This document shows positions 41,700 through 53,924 of a stretch of DNA of 64,000 nucleotides, in pieces. The notes below the pieces were generated by a model that was given only the letters and a program-made list of their open reading frames with translations, did not search any database and was not told the DNA's origin. Both the position numbers and the translations under genes were made by a program. The DNA is taken from NCBI GenBank assembly GCA_001574975.1, contig KQ965829.1, positions 17,973 to 81,972 on the forward strand. Direction: 5' to 3'. Positions within the stretch are counted from its first letter, which is position 1; the number at the start of each line of letters is the position of its first letter. The stretch comes from Gonapodya prolifera JEL478 (Eukaryota; Monoblepharomycota; Monoblepharidomycetes; Monoblepharidales; Gonapodyaceae).

Positions 41700-43729
41700 A
41701 TATGGCGTGACTGTGACAACTTCAAACTATATTTCTTAACTACTCGGATGTCATCACGCGCCCCCTACTAGAAGACGTTTTCCAAGAGTCAGAATGAACC
41801 GCGACTAACAGAAATAAATTTTTTCTCCGGAAAGTGAATCGTTATGAAACACCAATGAAGCGGGAGCCAATGCACTTTTCGCTTTCGAGGAGGGAATGAT
41901 GTCATCCATTTGAGTTTTGATATCCTACTCCTATAAAAGCAGCGTTACATGAACCTTGTCATAATTGTGTTGCAATACCCAACGGCGAGAACAGTCACGT
42001 GTAGCTATACAAAATCGTGAAAGAACCTTTTTGGACTCGTCTCAGCTTTTAATCATCACGAGTTTTAGATGGACCCATTCATTTCACTACATCTCTGGAC
42101 TTGCGTATCATACGTTGTGCCATGCGACGAGGGCCGGCGTTTCGCACATTCGTGTGAAGAGACGCTATTTTTTCGTGACAACGTGTCACGCAAGGCCAAC
42201 GTTCACTGTTCTCCGAACGCAAGAGTGTCAACGATATATACTCACCAATTTTTGAGGAAGCCTGTCACAGCATGCTAGCCTGCTAAGCTGAAGTGAAAAG
42301 CACGTGACATATTTCGCAGTCAAAGCTGGAACCAAAGAGTCAAGAGACTACCATTTCTGCCCCTGGCACCTTTTACTTTCTGCTGTACACTCAAACACCC
42401 CGACGAATAGGAAAATGACGCTTAAAGTACAAAGTACAGCGTTTGAAACATTTGGCCGTCCAGTACCTTTGCAAAGGATAAACTGAAGTCCTTTGCTGCT
42501 GGACAGCAGTTGTAGCTCTTTTATAATCATGCCTTAAACATGTATGTATTGCAGAGATCGATATCGTTGGCAAAGTTGACGTCATCTGACAACTCGCACA
42601 TCTCATCCAGTTAACTGTTCGTTCGTGCATCCGTGGTTGTGCTTGGAGGGGGAGGGGGGGGCTGGTCGTCCGGTCGGGAGTAATGGCTGAACCGACTCTC
42701 ACGTTCCCTGCCTCACAACTTCAGCGGCAGCCGGCAGGGACACACCTCACACTTTCGCTTTACTTCAAACCGGTGTTGCGCGCGGCGTGCGGCGTGCGCA
42801 GGTGTTATTGTTCAGTGCCCCGCCCTTCTATACCGCGCTGAAATGTATGGCACGTGTGTCCTCACTCGTTTATGAGACGAGCTGAACAGCTGGTCTGGCG
42901 AATTCATCAGGTGATGTGCGACATTGGGCGGCGGGCGCTCAGGGTGCGCTGTTAGGCGAAGAGGGCGAGCGTGGTCACACAAAAATAGCAATCAGGGGGG
43001 ACAACTGTGGGGGCGAACCGAACACATTCTCAGTGGCAGCCGTCTTATTGAAACTATGTATGCGCATCGCACCACGGTGAACATACTGCACCTTGGAATT
43101 TCTTTTGAAAAATTAGATGTCTCTTACTTTGCTATCGAAAGTTCACGCATCGCCCCTGGTTGCAAGTTGCATGCGACCCATGCACTCTCGAGCGAGAGTG
43201 TATTTATATAGGTAAACGAGGCAATGACAGTTCCGTCTCGGAGGAGGACGGATCGCACCGGAGATGCAGCGGTGTGCAGCCACCCACCGAGTGTTTCTGA
43301 GTGGCGCCGAATTCGTAGGACGTCTGTGCCTCGGCGTTTTCGAACCGGGAACAGGGAACAGGGAAGGAACGCCCTTGATTTTAGGACGCTTGCTCCTTTT
43401 CTTTTTCCTGGTCTCGCCAGGGCAACACCGCGATCCTGTGGAGCGTGGCCACTGCAGTGCCCCTGTATCGCTCGATCACCTTTCGACCCCCAGCTCGTCA
43501 CGTCGGTGCATCCGTTGCGTCTCCAAATCCGGACATTTGCCTTCTTTACCCATGCGCGTCGCATCGTCACGCCATGTGGCGCACCGGTCCCACCATGACA
43601 AATCAGGACACTGGGGTCGGCTGAGGGTCCGGAATCTGCCGGAGGCTTGGAAGCACAAAAAGACCGAATCCGGGAAATCGACACTCGCACTCTCCGCCAC
43701 TCCGCNTCGCACCCGCACCACTTACTGCC
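41700..43729. other. Gene-poor region
   Basis: About 2 kb with only short unsupported frames, AT-rich until 42.6 kb then GC-rich. A TATATA-like word lies near 43202. It contains a single N at 43706. I see no gene, RNA gene or element ends. Confidence 0.4.
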
Positions 43730-46280
43730 ATGCCCATCGCGTCGCTCCTCGCAGCCGCTCTCGTGGCGTCCGCGTCAACGGTTGTCCTCGCGCAGGCACC
43801 GACGGCCAACCTGCAGTCGTGTGTCCCCGCCGGAGCATACAACGCCGCGTACGACTACTTCCCGAACAAGGCGCAGAGTGAGTTCGAGTCTCGGATTGTG
43901 CGGTTTGTGCAGGGGGTGGAAGAGGGGGAGTGTGGAGAGAGTGTCGGTGGTCGCCCTGCCAAGGAAAGGGTAACCGTGTCTCGGAAGGCGGACAGAATTC
44001 GCACTCGTCGCACTAGACAACGAAATCGTCTCTTCCTTTCCACTCACTCCGTCGGATTCCTCGGTCTTGTCCATTTTTTCTTTCGCATCCCCTCGGAAGG
44101 AAAGGGTAAACCACACTCGTCGGAAGGAAGGACAAGGCAGACATGTCTTCCGTAGTCAACTCCCAAGTCGTCGCTTTTATTCGGTTGACGTGCTCGGATT
44201 TCGGCGCTTTTGTCTTTTTACTCGTTCCCTCGGAACCTCGCTCTGACTTACCACACCCCCTTCCCATCCCATCCCCTCCCCTTCCCTTCCCTCCCTTTCT
44301 CTCCCCTCACTTCCACAGACATTTCCTCATCCGGCTACACAATCGCCTACTACCCCAACTACAAAATCGTCACAAATATCATCGCGAACACCACCACCGT
44401 GCTGTACCAATGCGGGACGCCCGCTCCGGCCAATGGGAGTATTCCGGCCGGGGCCAAGGTTGTGGCCGTGCCGATCGTGAATGCGACCTTGAGTGATGTG
44501 ACGAGTTTGACGTTTATTGAGGTGGGTCACGCCGGGGGGGAGGCGCGGAAGAAGGAACGAACGAGGTGAAGCCGAGTGAAGTGGAGTCGAGCCCCGCGAC
44601 CAGCGGAGGCCTGTACAGGCCGGAAGAGGGAGCCCGAGGCCTAAGCGCCGCTACGCGCTGACCGAGGAGTCCACCGGAGGCGAATGATCCTTGCGCGTAG
44701 CGCGAAAGCCGCGCGGAGCGGAATACTCTTCCTGCTCAATGGAAATCCGTTTGATTTCTTTTTCTTTCATTTTTCGCCTTCGTACAATTCTCATCTCTTT
44801 TCTTCCCCCTTCCTCCTTCTCCCTTCCCCATCCCCAGCTCCTCGGTAAACGCACCACTCTCTCCTACATCGACGGCGTGGACTTTATCGTCAGTCCCTGC
44901 ATCCAGCAACTCAACGCGACTGGTGCCGTGGATGAACTCGAGAGCGCGAACCAGACGCTGCAGGACGCGCAGTTTTTGAGTACGAGCGTGGTGTTTGGGA
45001 GTCCGTTTGGAGCGGCGCCGGAGCCGAATTTCGTTAGGTGGGTGTTGGGGTGCAGGGGAAGCTTCAGATGGAAGAAGGAGAAGATGCCGAGTGATGTTGG
45101 AGTCGAGCCCTGGGCGCTGCGAGCACAGCGAGGACTCCGAGGCCTAAGCGCCGGAAGGCGCTGGCGAGGATTTTTTCGCGGAGGGACGTCGAGTGAAGCC
45201 GCCCGCATACTTTGAATATCTCCGGATGTTACCCCTTGTGATGCAATCGTACTCACCGTGTTTTCACCGCCTTCAGCTTCTCCGCCACATCCGCCCCCTC
45301 ACCCCTACTCCGCTCCTCCTGGATTAACTTCATCTCGCTCTTCTACAACGCCGAATCCGACGCCGCCACCGTCCTCAACTCCATCAACGCCTCGTACACC
45401 TGCGTTTCCGGTGCAGCAAAGAACGCGTCCACGGCCGTTGCGACCCCCCCGACGTTGGCGTGGGCGCAGTACAATGCGCCGAGTCAGTACAACAACAACA
45501 CGGCGTCGTGGCAGGTGAGCATGAGCACCGGCTTGAGTTTTTGTGTGTGGAACGGAGGTTGACGATTGGTTTGTGGCAGTTCAACAACGCGTCGTACAAG
45601 CTCGCATACACACGTGACGCCGGGCTTACCCCGCTCAACTCGGCCGCCAAGTTCACCTCGGCTGCTGACTTCCAGGTACGTGCCCTCCCTTTCGCTCTCC
45701 CATTCCCCTTCACCTCTAACCCCGCCTTCTCCCACCCACCCACCCACCCCGCCAGGCCGCCCTCGCCTCCGTCGACTACCTCATCGACGAAACCTTCCTC
45801 GGAACCACCACCTGGTCCACCTTCCTCTCCAAATACAACCTGACCGCCGACTCGTCGCTCAAATTCATCAAGAACAAGCAAGTCTACCGCACAGACCTCC
45901 TCCAGAACTCAGGGGAGTGGACGTCGTGGTTCGAGGCCGCCGTCCCGCTCTCTCATGTGGTTTTGAGCGATATTGTCAACATCGCCTATGGACCGACTGT
46001 GTTCCCGAGCAGTGCATACAGCAATGTGTTCCTCCGCAACATTGCCCAAAACGTTACCGCGTTCTCCACCGCCGCCCAGTGCACCAACGCTTCGGCACCC
46101 CTCCCGATCGGGGGACCTGCAAAGTGCCCCGCCGTGTTGGCAAGCGCGACCCCCGCCGCTGCGGGAACTAACGGCACCACCTCGAGCCCGGCCGCTAAGC
46201 CCGGGTTCGCTACTAAGGCCGTGGTGGGACCTGCGTCGATTGCCGCCGCCGTCGTTGCAGCGCTTTTCGTCCTGGCTTAA
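43730..46280 (+). CDS. GPI-anchored TroA-like (class III periplasmic-binding-fold) surface protein
   Basis: Six exons, 43730-43877, 44319-44521, 44838-45037, 45277-45514, 45580-45675 and 45756-46280, join in phase to 469 aa. A signal peptide (MPIASLLAAALVASASTVVL) is followed by YTIAYYPNYKIVTNI, NATLSDVTSLTFIELLGKR and IDGVDFIVSPCIQQL, the pattern of a class III solute-binding protein N-lobe. Next come SPLLRSSWINFISLFYNAES and VATPPTLAWAQYNAP (linker helix and C-lobe start), and AALASVDYLIDETFLGTTTW. Many N-x-S/T sites are present. The end is Ser/Thr/Ala-rich, then a hydrophobic tail (VGPASIAAAVVAALFVLA) like a GPI signal. Bacterial relatives bind metals or siderophores; ligand unknown here. 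Intact. Confidence 0.78.
44560..44720. repeat. GC-rich repeat in intron 2, copy 1
   Basis: Contains GAGTCGAGCCC, GAGGCCTAAGCGCC and GCGCTGACCGAGGA, plus a small palindrome GCGCGTAGCGCG near 44694. A related unit occurs in the next intron. Confidence 0.55.
45090..45210. repeat. GC-rich repeat in intron 3, copy 2
   Basis: Shares GAGTCGAGCCC, GAGGCCTAAGCGCC and GCGCTGGCGAGGA with 44560-44720 in the same order. Confidence 0.55.
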
Positions 46281-46980
46281 GTGGACTAATTTGGGAGAGA
46301 AGGAAGGAAAGAGGGAAGGACTATGGACATGGTATCAAACACGGGAACGAGTCTAATGGTTTAATTGTTGGTGATCACGTAACTCAACGGACGAACACGT
46401 GAAACTTGGAAGTAGTGGACAAGGAGAAAAGGACTAATAGGCCTAAATACATAATCTTACAACTGAATTTTACTCTCATTCGTGCCATTCGTGCTCTGCA
46501 ACGAAAGTTACTCCATGTGACTTTGTGAAAACTAAATGACTTGGTCGGTGATGCGTTGTTCGGCCGCCTTTGTCAACCAAAGTCTTTGCCGAAGAGCAAA
46601 GTGGAGCATTGCGCTACGTTATATGAGCAAAGGTCCTCCCTGAAGCGCAAAGTTCAGACATGCACTACATATTAAAGACCAAACACAAGTTGCGTACAAA
46701 TGCGAGGATATGTTCTATATACAGTAAGGGGACACCCCGACCAGTCGTCTAGTCTGGGCCCCGATACAGCCCAACCGATAGTCCACGAAGCAAAATGCCA
46801 TAGCCAAATTCTGGGGTGGAGAGGCGCAAATAATGCCCTCACGCGGGACGCATCATCGTCGAGACAAAGGTCTTGCATACGCCGGGGCTACATCCGCCCC
46901 TGTGATGTGAAAAACAAAATAAAGGACGTCAATGAAATCGGACCGAAGAGCAAAGAGCAACAGCTAGACGCAGGGTGGAG
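46281..46980. other. Intergenic between convergent genes
   Basis: AT-richer, no supported gene; holds both 3' ends. Confidence 0.4.
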
Positions 46981-46981
46981 C

Positions 46982-48939
46982 TTACAATTCGTTGTCCCAG
47001 TAGCTGGGAAGACTGTAGTACGCGTTGTCGGTGATGTACCACCAGCCGAGGCGGTAGGTGGAGAGGATCTTGGAAAGGGGACGGGGGGGTTGTGTTGGGT
47101 GGGTTGGGTTGATTAGCACGGAGGAGAACCAGAGTGCGGTTTCGACTGATCAACTTACAGTGGCGGCATTTTTGGCGTTATCCTCGGTGTTGGTTCCCGC
47201 TATTTGTCCGGTGGAGTGGACGAAGCCGCACGTTTGGGAGCCTATCCGGTTGATTGCGGTTACGTTATCGTCTGCACTCGGCGGCAGCAGAGGTTGGCAC
47301 TTCGCGTCGCGCTACTCACGGTTTGCAACGGTGGGAGCCAGTCCGTTCGTACCCAGGAACCGGTCGTAGTAGGATCCATTTACGACGAGACTGGAATTGT
47401 GGCGAGATTGGTTATGGACGGATTGGCAGTAAACACAAAGGACATCAAAACACACCCTTCGTATGCACTTTGAGGATGGGAAGGGAAGGGAGGGCGTGGC
47501 CGTGTTGAGGTCCAGCTTCTTCGGAACAACACGAATGACGGACTCACTTTTCGACGACTCCGACAAGATCGAAACCGTTGGTGTTCGTGTCGTTGCGGAA
47601 CCAGGTCTCGATTCCTTCACCCAGGAAACCGGGGTTGACTGCACACATGGCGCGGTACTCGGGTTAGGAATACGGCAACGACGAAACATCGTGAAGTTGC
47701 GTTCTGGGACTCACCGGCCAAGAAATCACCCATGGTTGACGGCATCAACGGCCGGATTTTGCCAAAGAAGCGGTCGTAGTCTTCAGGGAACCCTCCGAAC
47801 GCCCATGCCTAGTGAAACATGCATCGCTGAGTCCGCATTCCTTTGTTCGGAGTCCCCCGCCATCCTCGCTCTCACCTGATCGATGTAAATCCCGTCAAGA
47901 CGACCGTACGTCGTGCAGTTGTATGCCCCCCACTGTTGCATCATGAGCTGGATGGACGGGTACACGGTGGGACCGTTGTCGAACGCGCATTGCCACGTTC
48001 CCGTTCCATTCAGGATTACGTATTCAAAGCCCCAGCAGGCGGGGGTGTACCTTGGTAAGTGGGAAGGGGAAGGGTGAGGCGAAGGGTTGCGTGGTGGCCA
48101 GGTCCCGGTGAAACTCACCCGAGGACTTTCACGCGGTCTTTGTAAGGTGCCAGGCCGTTCAGAAGCTATGTGTCCCGTGTGAGTGCAGATTTGAGTGGAG
48201 AATGATGCGCGATAACTCACCATGGCCGCTCCTGGGTGTCTGGTTGTCAGTGCTCCCGCACACGCTGTTCCCAATGGACCGGGTCCGTTCTCGAAGTTGA
48301 GGCTGTACGGCACGAAGGTGAGCCATTCAGTACGTTTGTTCGGGCACAAAGCAACACGGCGGGTTCTTACACGATCAGAAACTTGGTCCGTGTTGTGTTG
48401 GTGTTGACCACCATCGCCAAAAGGGAGTCCAGAAACTCCCCATTCTGCTCCGACGCATCAAGCGCGTACAATAGATTGTTGCTAAACACCGGTACAATGA
48501 ACCCGTTCTGGGGTAGGGTCTTCCAAGCATTCGCAGGGTTGGATGGGGGAGCCGTCACTGGCGCGGGGCTGACCCGGTTTGCCGTTTCGGGGTTATTCTG
48601 GTCGGAGGTGGAAGCTACAGAGCTAGCGACGACGTTTGCAGACGTCGGCGCCGGAAAGCGGGTTTAGAACGACGAGCTCAGACCGGGGCCGCGCTCCTTT
48701 GTGCCGAGTACGTACCTTTTTCCGAGCAGGAAGATGGACGGGATGCCGATAATGGCGGCGGCAAAAAACACGAACATGATGATGAGGAAAACGAGCGAGC
48801 GTCCGCGCGGCCGTTGCGAGAGTTGGGAGAGCAGACTGGTTTTGGCTTTTGTGTCGAAGGGGTCGCCGCCCGACATCTCGCGCTTCAGGACCATTGGCAC
48901 GTTGCCGCCCGAGTAAGATTTCTTGTGATGGGTCGCCAT
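46982..48939 (-). CDS. Spherulin-4-like type II membrane protein
   Basis: Start 48939; exon 1 (48939-48716) encodes a basic cytosolic stretch and one membrane segment SLVFLIIMFVFFAAAIIGIP. Exon 2 begins at 48622 with a Ser/Thr/Pro stalk, then GFIVPVFSNNLLYALDAS. About six further exons include FENGPGPLGTACAGAL, YTPACWGFEYVILNGTG, QWGAYNCTTYGRLDGIYIDQ, FGGFPEDYDRFFGKIRPL, MGDFLAVNPGFLGEG, TNTNGFDLVGVVEK and RLGWWYITDNAYYSLPSYWD, ending at 46982. The DGIYIDQ strand, the VNPG turn and the TDN..LPSYW end match the spherulation-specific family 4 (distant to TIM-barrel glycosidases). Location would be plasma membrane or secretory lumen. Catalysis is not shown. The catalytic-looking Asp of DGIYID is kept. 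Confidence 0.65.
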
Positions 48940-49380
48940 TGCGCGGGGATGGGCGACGTTTTTGGGTGCCCTTACCAAACGGAGGGCGCCACACAGGTTG
49001 TCAAACTTTAAATACATTACACTTCAACTAGAAATGTGGTTGGACATATAAATATGCGATAAATGCTTCGGATATACATCATTTTTTTCTTCTTTTGGGT
49101 GCAGCGACATGTCCTGGTTTGATCATTGAAGCAACAATCGAATTTTCGACCGACAGCCTTTGTCTCGATGATGTCGGGGGGATTGACAACCCAAGCCCAG
49201 GAAACGCAAACTCAGCACGCGACGAAAAAATCAAATATTACTTAACAGCACAGAAAAACATCCAAAAGGGTATCAAAATAGTACGTCTCGCACCATAACT
49301 ACCAACACCACCAACACCGGCGGCACCTTGCACTCTCTCTGTTGAATGCACTGTCCAGCCCCACGAACGTACGCACGCCC
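48940..49380. other. Intergenic, AT-rich
   Basis: Lies between the 5' end of the spherulin-4-like gene and the 3' end of the Csm1-like gene. No gene recognised. Confidence 0.4.
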
Positions 49381-51748
49381 TCACCACCCCTTCTGCACAC
49401 CTAGCCTAAACCACCTTCCTCCATTCGATTTTGCAAACTGCACGTTCTTGCCGAAGTACCCCGGCACGAGCCCATTAGCCACGTCGGCGCGCGTCTCGTC
49501 CGTCGGGGCGTAGATATACTGCGCGGGTTCGCCCGACGCGGCGGAAGGCTGTTGGAGTTGCATGACGTAGTGGAGGGCTGGAGGGTAGTGTTAAGTTGAG
49601 GTGGGTCAAAATCAGAACCAGCGAGAGAGCACCCCGACACCCCCGATAATACTCACTCCCACTCTTGACCTTCTGCTCACACTCAAACTCCAAAGTGTCG
49701 TTCCCGTTTCCATCCCCTTCACCATCCTCATCCTCCTCGGCTTGAAACACCCCCGTGACCTTCACACCTGTCAAGTCCTCGTACAGTTCCCGCATGCGTT
49801 CCAGCTCGGTGACCTGTCCTTGTAATTCCGGAATTGAATCCACTACAGAAAAGAACAGATTCGCGCACCGTAAGCCGATCGAACTTGCGACCAAAAACCG
49901 GGACGGCGGACACACCTTGACTCCTCAACGCCTCCACCTCCGCACGCGCATTAGCCAGCTCTTGTTCGTACTTGAGCAGCTCCTTCTTGCTCTCCTTGGC
50001 CGCTTTCGCGCTCCCGCTCCCACTTGACTCGGAATCACTCCCGCCCTTTGCGACACGACTCTCCAAATGCGCAATCTGGGCCCGTAATGCCGCGAGTTCT
50101 TGTTCGTGCACTAAAAGCCCAGAACATTACACGTATCAGTATCGTCAAGCCAACCGCCACAAGCACTACCCTGCGGAAACGCACCATTTTGCAGCTCCTC
50201 ACCCGCACGCTTCACAAACTCGTAATGCTCCTGAGCGTGCGGGCCCACGGTGTTCCGGAGTTCATCGTACTTCTTCTGAAGTGCGGTGAGGTCCGCTCGG
50301 ACCTTTGGAGTTGGGATGGAAGTCGAGGGGGGGAGGTTGCAGGGATTTGGGGGGTTCGGGGTTGTCAGCCACCACCAAGGACCCAACAATAACGCCCCAC
50401 CCTCCCTCCAAACCACTCACAGCCTTCAGCGCCTCATTCTCGCTCACAGTCCCACAATTTTCCACGAACTTCACAGTGTTCCCCTCGAGCGTCTTGAGCA
50501 TCTGCACGAACCCTTCGTCGCTGGTTCGCGTGATAGTGGCGGGTGGGAGGGGGAGGGTGAGCGCCGTCGTTGCGGTTGTGTGGGGCGAGGGTTTGGCGAG
50601 TGTGACGGCATTTGGGGCCGAGGAAGACGGAGCCGCCGTGGCCGATGCAAGTTGTCCATGTCTTGGCACTGTGATGGTTGCAACCCTGGCGACGGCCGCG
50701 ACAGGTCCCGCCTCCACCTCTTCCTCGTCCTCGACGTTGGCGCCCCGACCTCCCTTCTTCCCACCCGGCGTCGTCGGTTTCGCGGTCGCCTTTGCACCTT
50801 CCACGGTGCTCTTTCCTTTCCCCTTCGCACCCTGTGCGGATCCGCTGGATGCGACATCGTCTTCAAAGGCGGACGAGTCGGCGGGACTCCGGGTGGGAGC
50901 GGGTTTGGGTTTGATTGAGGGTTTCGGAATCGATGCGGCGGTGGTGGAGGCGGGGGGTTTGATTCTGGGTTTCTGCTTGTTGTCCACCAACGTAACGCGT
51001 CGCGCAGCGGGAGCGGGAGCCGGCTCCGGTTTGGGCGGGGTGACGTCCTCGATCTCCACATCGCTGTGCTCGCTCTCCTTCTGCGGCCCCTTCTTCGCCG
51101 GCTTCTTCGGTGCAGGGACTTCCTCTTCAACATCACTCTCGTCACTCTCCTTCGCCTGCTTCTTCTTCACCACGGCAGTCTTACGCTTCTTCACCGCGTC
51201 TTTCCCCTCCTGTCCTTGCTTCGACTTCACACTCGGCTTGGGCTTCGCTTCGGGCGTGTCCTCATCCGCATGTGCAACGGTCAGAGCAGCCGCAAGCCCA
51301 GCTGCCCGCCGCCGACCCTGGACTGGACTGACGCGGTACATGGTGTCGAGTTCCTTGAGCGCCTGTCTCTTATGTTTTGGGGCGGGTGTGTGCGCGGGTG
51401 TTGTGGGGGATGCTGGGCACGTTGAGGGTGAAGGATGGAGTGCGTGAGAGAGGCCCGAAGCGAGAGAGCGAGGGGGGAAGAAAGATTGACTCACGTTTCT
51501 TGACGCTCGCTTTGGGCTTCTTTTGAGGCGGGGCTTTCATCAGAAATACATCAGCGCCGTTCTCCATTATCAACACAACTTCCAAGCAACGACTCACCAT
51601 CATCCTCGCTCTCGCTGTCCGACTCCTGTACCTTCTTCTTCCCCCTAGCATGATTCGGCGTCTTGTTCTCGTGCCCCGACGGCGCGGGTCGTTTGCGTTT
51701 CGTATCTTTGGCTTTGGCAGCGGGAGCCTGCCGCCGGTGCCGTGTCAT
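49381..51748 (-). CDS. Csm1/Pcs1-like chromosome segregation protein
   Basis: About seven exons from the ATG at 51748 (MTRHRRQAPAAKAKDTKRK). The N-terminal half is long, disordered, and rich in Lys, Pro, Glu and Ser with nuclear-signal-like KKRKTAVVKKK. Coiled coil follows in small exons: KVRADLTALQKKYDELRNTV, HEQELAALRAQIAHLESRVA and EQELANARAEVEALRSQG. Then comes a globular end: LQGQVTELERMRELYEDLTG, VKVTGVFQAEEDEDG, TLEFECEQKV and ARADVANGLVPGYFGKNVQF-type sequence finishing at 49381. Coiled coil plus this LTG...FE..LPxYF pattern matches fungal Csm1/Pcs1, the monopolin subunit at kinetochores and rDNA. The N-terminal disordered extension is much longer than in yeast. Confidence 0.6.
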
Positions 51749-52095
51749 GTGGTTCGATGGCGATATAGCGGAATCGCAAGTACGGTAGGACGCCGCAGCG
51801 TGCGCGATGGCACCGCGTAGCAGGAAAATCATGAGGTGAGGTGACTCTGCTCAATTCAGCGGCCTCCCTCGATTCGTCCCATTCACGCACCAATCCGACT
51901 CCCACACCCGCCATCACTAGGGAATCGTCTTCGTCCGTCATCGCGAAAGGGGATCGGCGGGGTGGCGCCATCGCGTGTGTTTGCTGGCGAAATTTGTGGT
52001 GGTGCCCGAGCCACCTCACCTTCTGGTGGCAACACACTAGACAGCCCAGAAATTGAGATTACAGTTGCAAGAAATACGAGCAAAATAAAATTAAT

Positions 52096-52600
52096 TTATT
52101 TAGGATGTGGGGTCGGTTTGCACCGTAAAGAGTATATCACGAGGTTTTCCTTTTCGTACGTCGGGCGGACGTCGGTGTCTATAATCTGGTGCAGTGTAGG
52201 AGGGAACAGAAATCGTGAATGTCGGTGCGGGAGATGTGACTGCACTTCCACCGTCTGCCTTCTTCGCAGCCGTCGCACTATCCACGTCCGGCCCGGCCTC
52301 CACCGTCGTTCCCTCCAACACACCCCTATTGGTCTCCACATTCCTCCTCGCCACGTCCAGCACCACTCCAAATCCGTCAGAAGCACCTCCCGCGCCGCAA
52401 GGCCCGTCGCAACAAGTCCCACCACGCCAGTCCCGCACCCGAGTTCAAGCACGCGTTTTTGCCGGACCACGTCAGGATGTGAGTAGGAACGCGGAGTCCA
52501 TGTGCGTCCGCCACAGCCGGGGAGGACGTCTGTGGGGAGGGAGGCCGGGAATAGGTGGTCGGAAATGGTGAGTCGAGGTATCTAGGTTTGGTGAGGTATT
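52096..52600 (-). pseudogene. METTL21/NNT1-type methyltransferase, frame break
   Basis: Minus-strand SHPDVVRQKRVLELGCGTGV is the SAM-binding motif I of the small lysine/protein methyltransferase group. GLVATGLAAREVLLTDL follows. The expected continuation GVVLDVARRNVETNRGVLEG appears one frame over, without splice signals, so there is a one- or two-base shift near 52375. A frame then runs to a stop near 52100. An N-terminal part upstream of 52500 is not resolved. Either a recent frameshift or a sequence error. Confidence 0.5.
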
Positions 52601-52802
52601 GACCACGACGAGGTCCGAAATTCAAATTGTACATACGACCTATTCTCGTAAGCACACAGTTTACTCTATACATCACCGCGTTGCTATTCCTTACTTCATC
52701 TCATTGAGCCACCATCAACACTCCAGCACCTCCACCGCACCGATCACACATACACTTACTCCACACCTCAACTCCCGTCTCATTCCACCTCTCCACATTA
52801 TC

Positions 52803-53770
52803 TCAAAGCTCTTCGGAAGTTGAATCCCTCAGCAGGTCCATGGGGTCGATGATCTCGTTTGTCATGCTGGGTACTGGGCGCGTGGGTCGTGTGGGGCGTG
52901 TCGGACGCGCAGTGGAGCGGGAGCGTGGTGGAGGAGGCCGAGAACGAGGCGATGGGGAGGGCGACGGAGTTGGCCCGGGCCGACCATGATGAGAACCGGC
53001 CAGATATCGACGCGGACCACAGGTCGGGTGACGAAAGCCGGCGATGCTGTGATAGCGGAAGCGGAGTGGAGGGCACCGCGAGGGTGGTGTATTGCTCGGA
53101 ATCGCTGGTCTCGGGGCGTTGGGATGGGGTGTGGTCGGCGTCGGCGGCTGGCCGTGTGCCGACAAATATGGGGCGACGTCGTGATGAGAATGAGGAGGCA
53201 CGCACTGATCAATACGGGGCCTTTTGAATGGGTTCGGGTCTGTGGTTGCTGAAGGGCTTGAGATAGTATGTACTCTGTCTTCAGGGTGTATTAGTAACTG
53301 GATATCGAGGTGACTTACTTTTGTTCTTCCTCTTCTTGCAGGTTACCGATGTCGTGGATTACCACATCGAAACCAGCGCGACTTGTCACGTCCATGACCG
53401 TCTCCGCCTGTCCCGCTCACTTCGGCGTTCTTGCTTTCCCCGCGGCGGCACTCGCGCGCCCCCTCTTCGCCCTCCTCCGTGCTACCTCTCGTACTGCAAG
53501 CACTACAGGAACTCCAGCTGACATGGCTGGCTCAGGTCTTCCCTGCCCAGGCTCTCCGGCTGCACCCACTTCATCTGCACTCGTGTTCACGTCCTCAACC
53601 GGTTCCGAGCTCAACGCCCTCTTACAGCTGCCGCACAAATTCCTCGACTGGTGTCCCTTGTCCTCGCACCTTCCACTGGATTTCACAGCGATTGGAGGGG
53701 TTGCTTCGGAGGGCATGAAGACTAGGCCTTCATTGTCAAATCCCGATGTAGAAGCGTCTTCCGAGCTTGC
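52803..53770 (-). CDS. Proline-rich hypothetical protein, copy A of an inverted pair
   Basis: The last exon (about 53259-52803) reads TTDPNPFKRPRIDQ, then a Pro/Arg/Ser-rich region and TRPVPSMTNEIIDPMDLLRD, matching copy B on the opposite strand. The upstream exon ends at GTAAGTCACC, the same donor as copy B. It carries CEDKGHQSRNLCGSCKRAL, a Cys/His cluster that could bind zinc, and REVARRRAKRGRASAAAGKA, matching B's REATQKRAKRSVSSVAGEA. Between this motif and the donor the frame shifts, so copy A is probably damaged. No family recognised. Confidence 0.45.
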
Positions 53771-53924
53771 CTAGTGACAAGAGCAGTTTCGTTCAAAGGT
53801 CAAACACGAACGATCGCATGACATGCCGGAGACAATCAGATGTTTGGAGCGTTGATTAGGTGTCCATTCCAAACTGCTTTGGTCGGATGTTCCTTCGCTG
53901 ACCACTGCCACACCCGATTTCCGA

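Noticed and set aside
43124-43690. 188-aa minus-strand frame upstream of the surface-protein gene
   Set aside because: No domain, no splice or family support; GC-rich DNA favours chance open frames.
50305-51447. 380-aa plus-strand frame
   Set aside because: Antisense of the disordered Csm1-like region; low complexity explains the openness.
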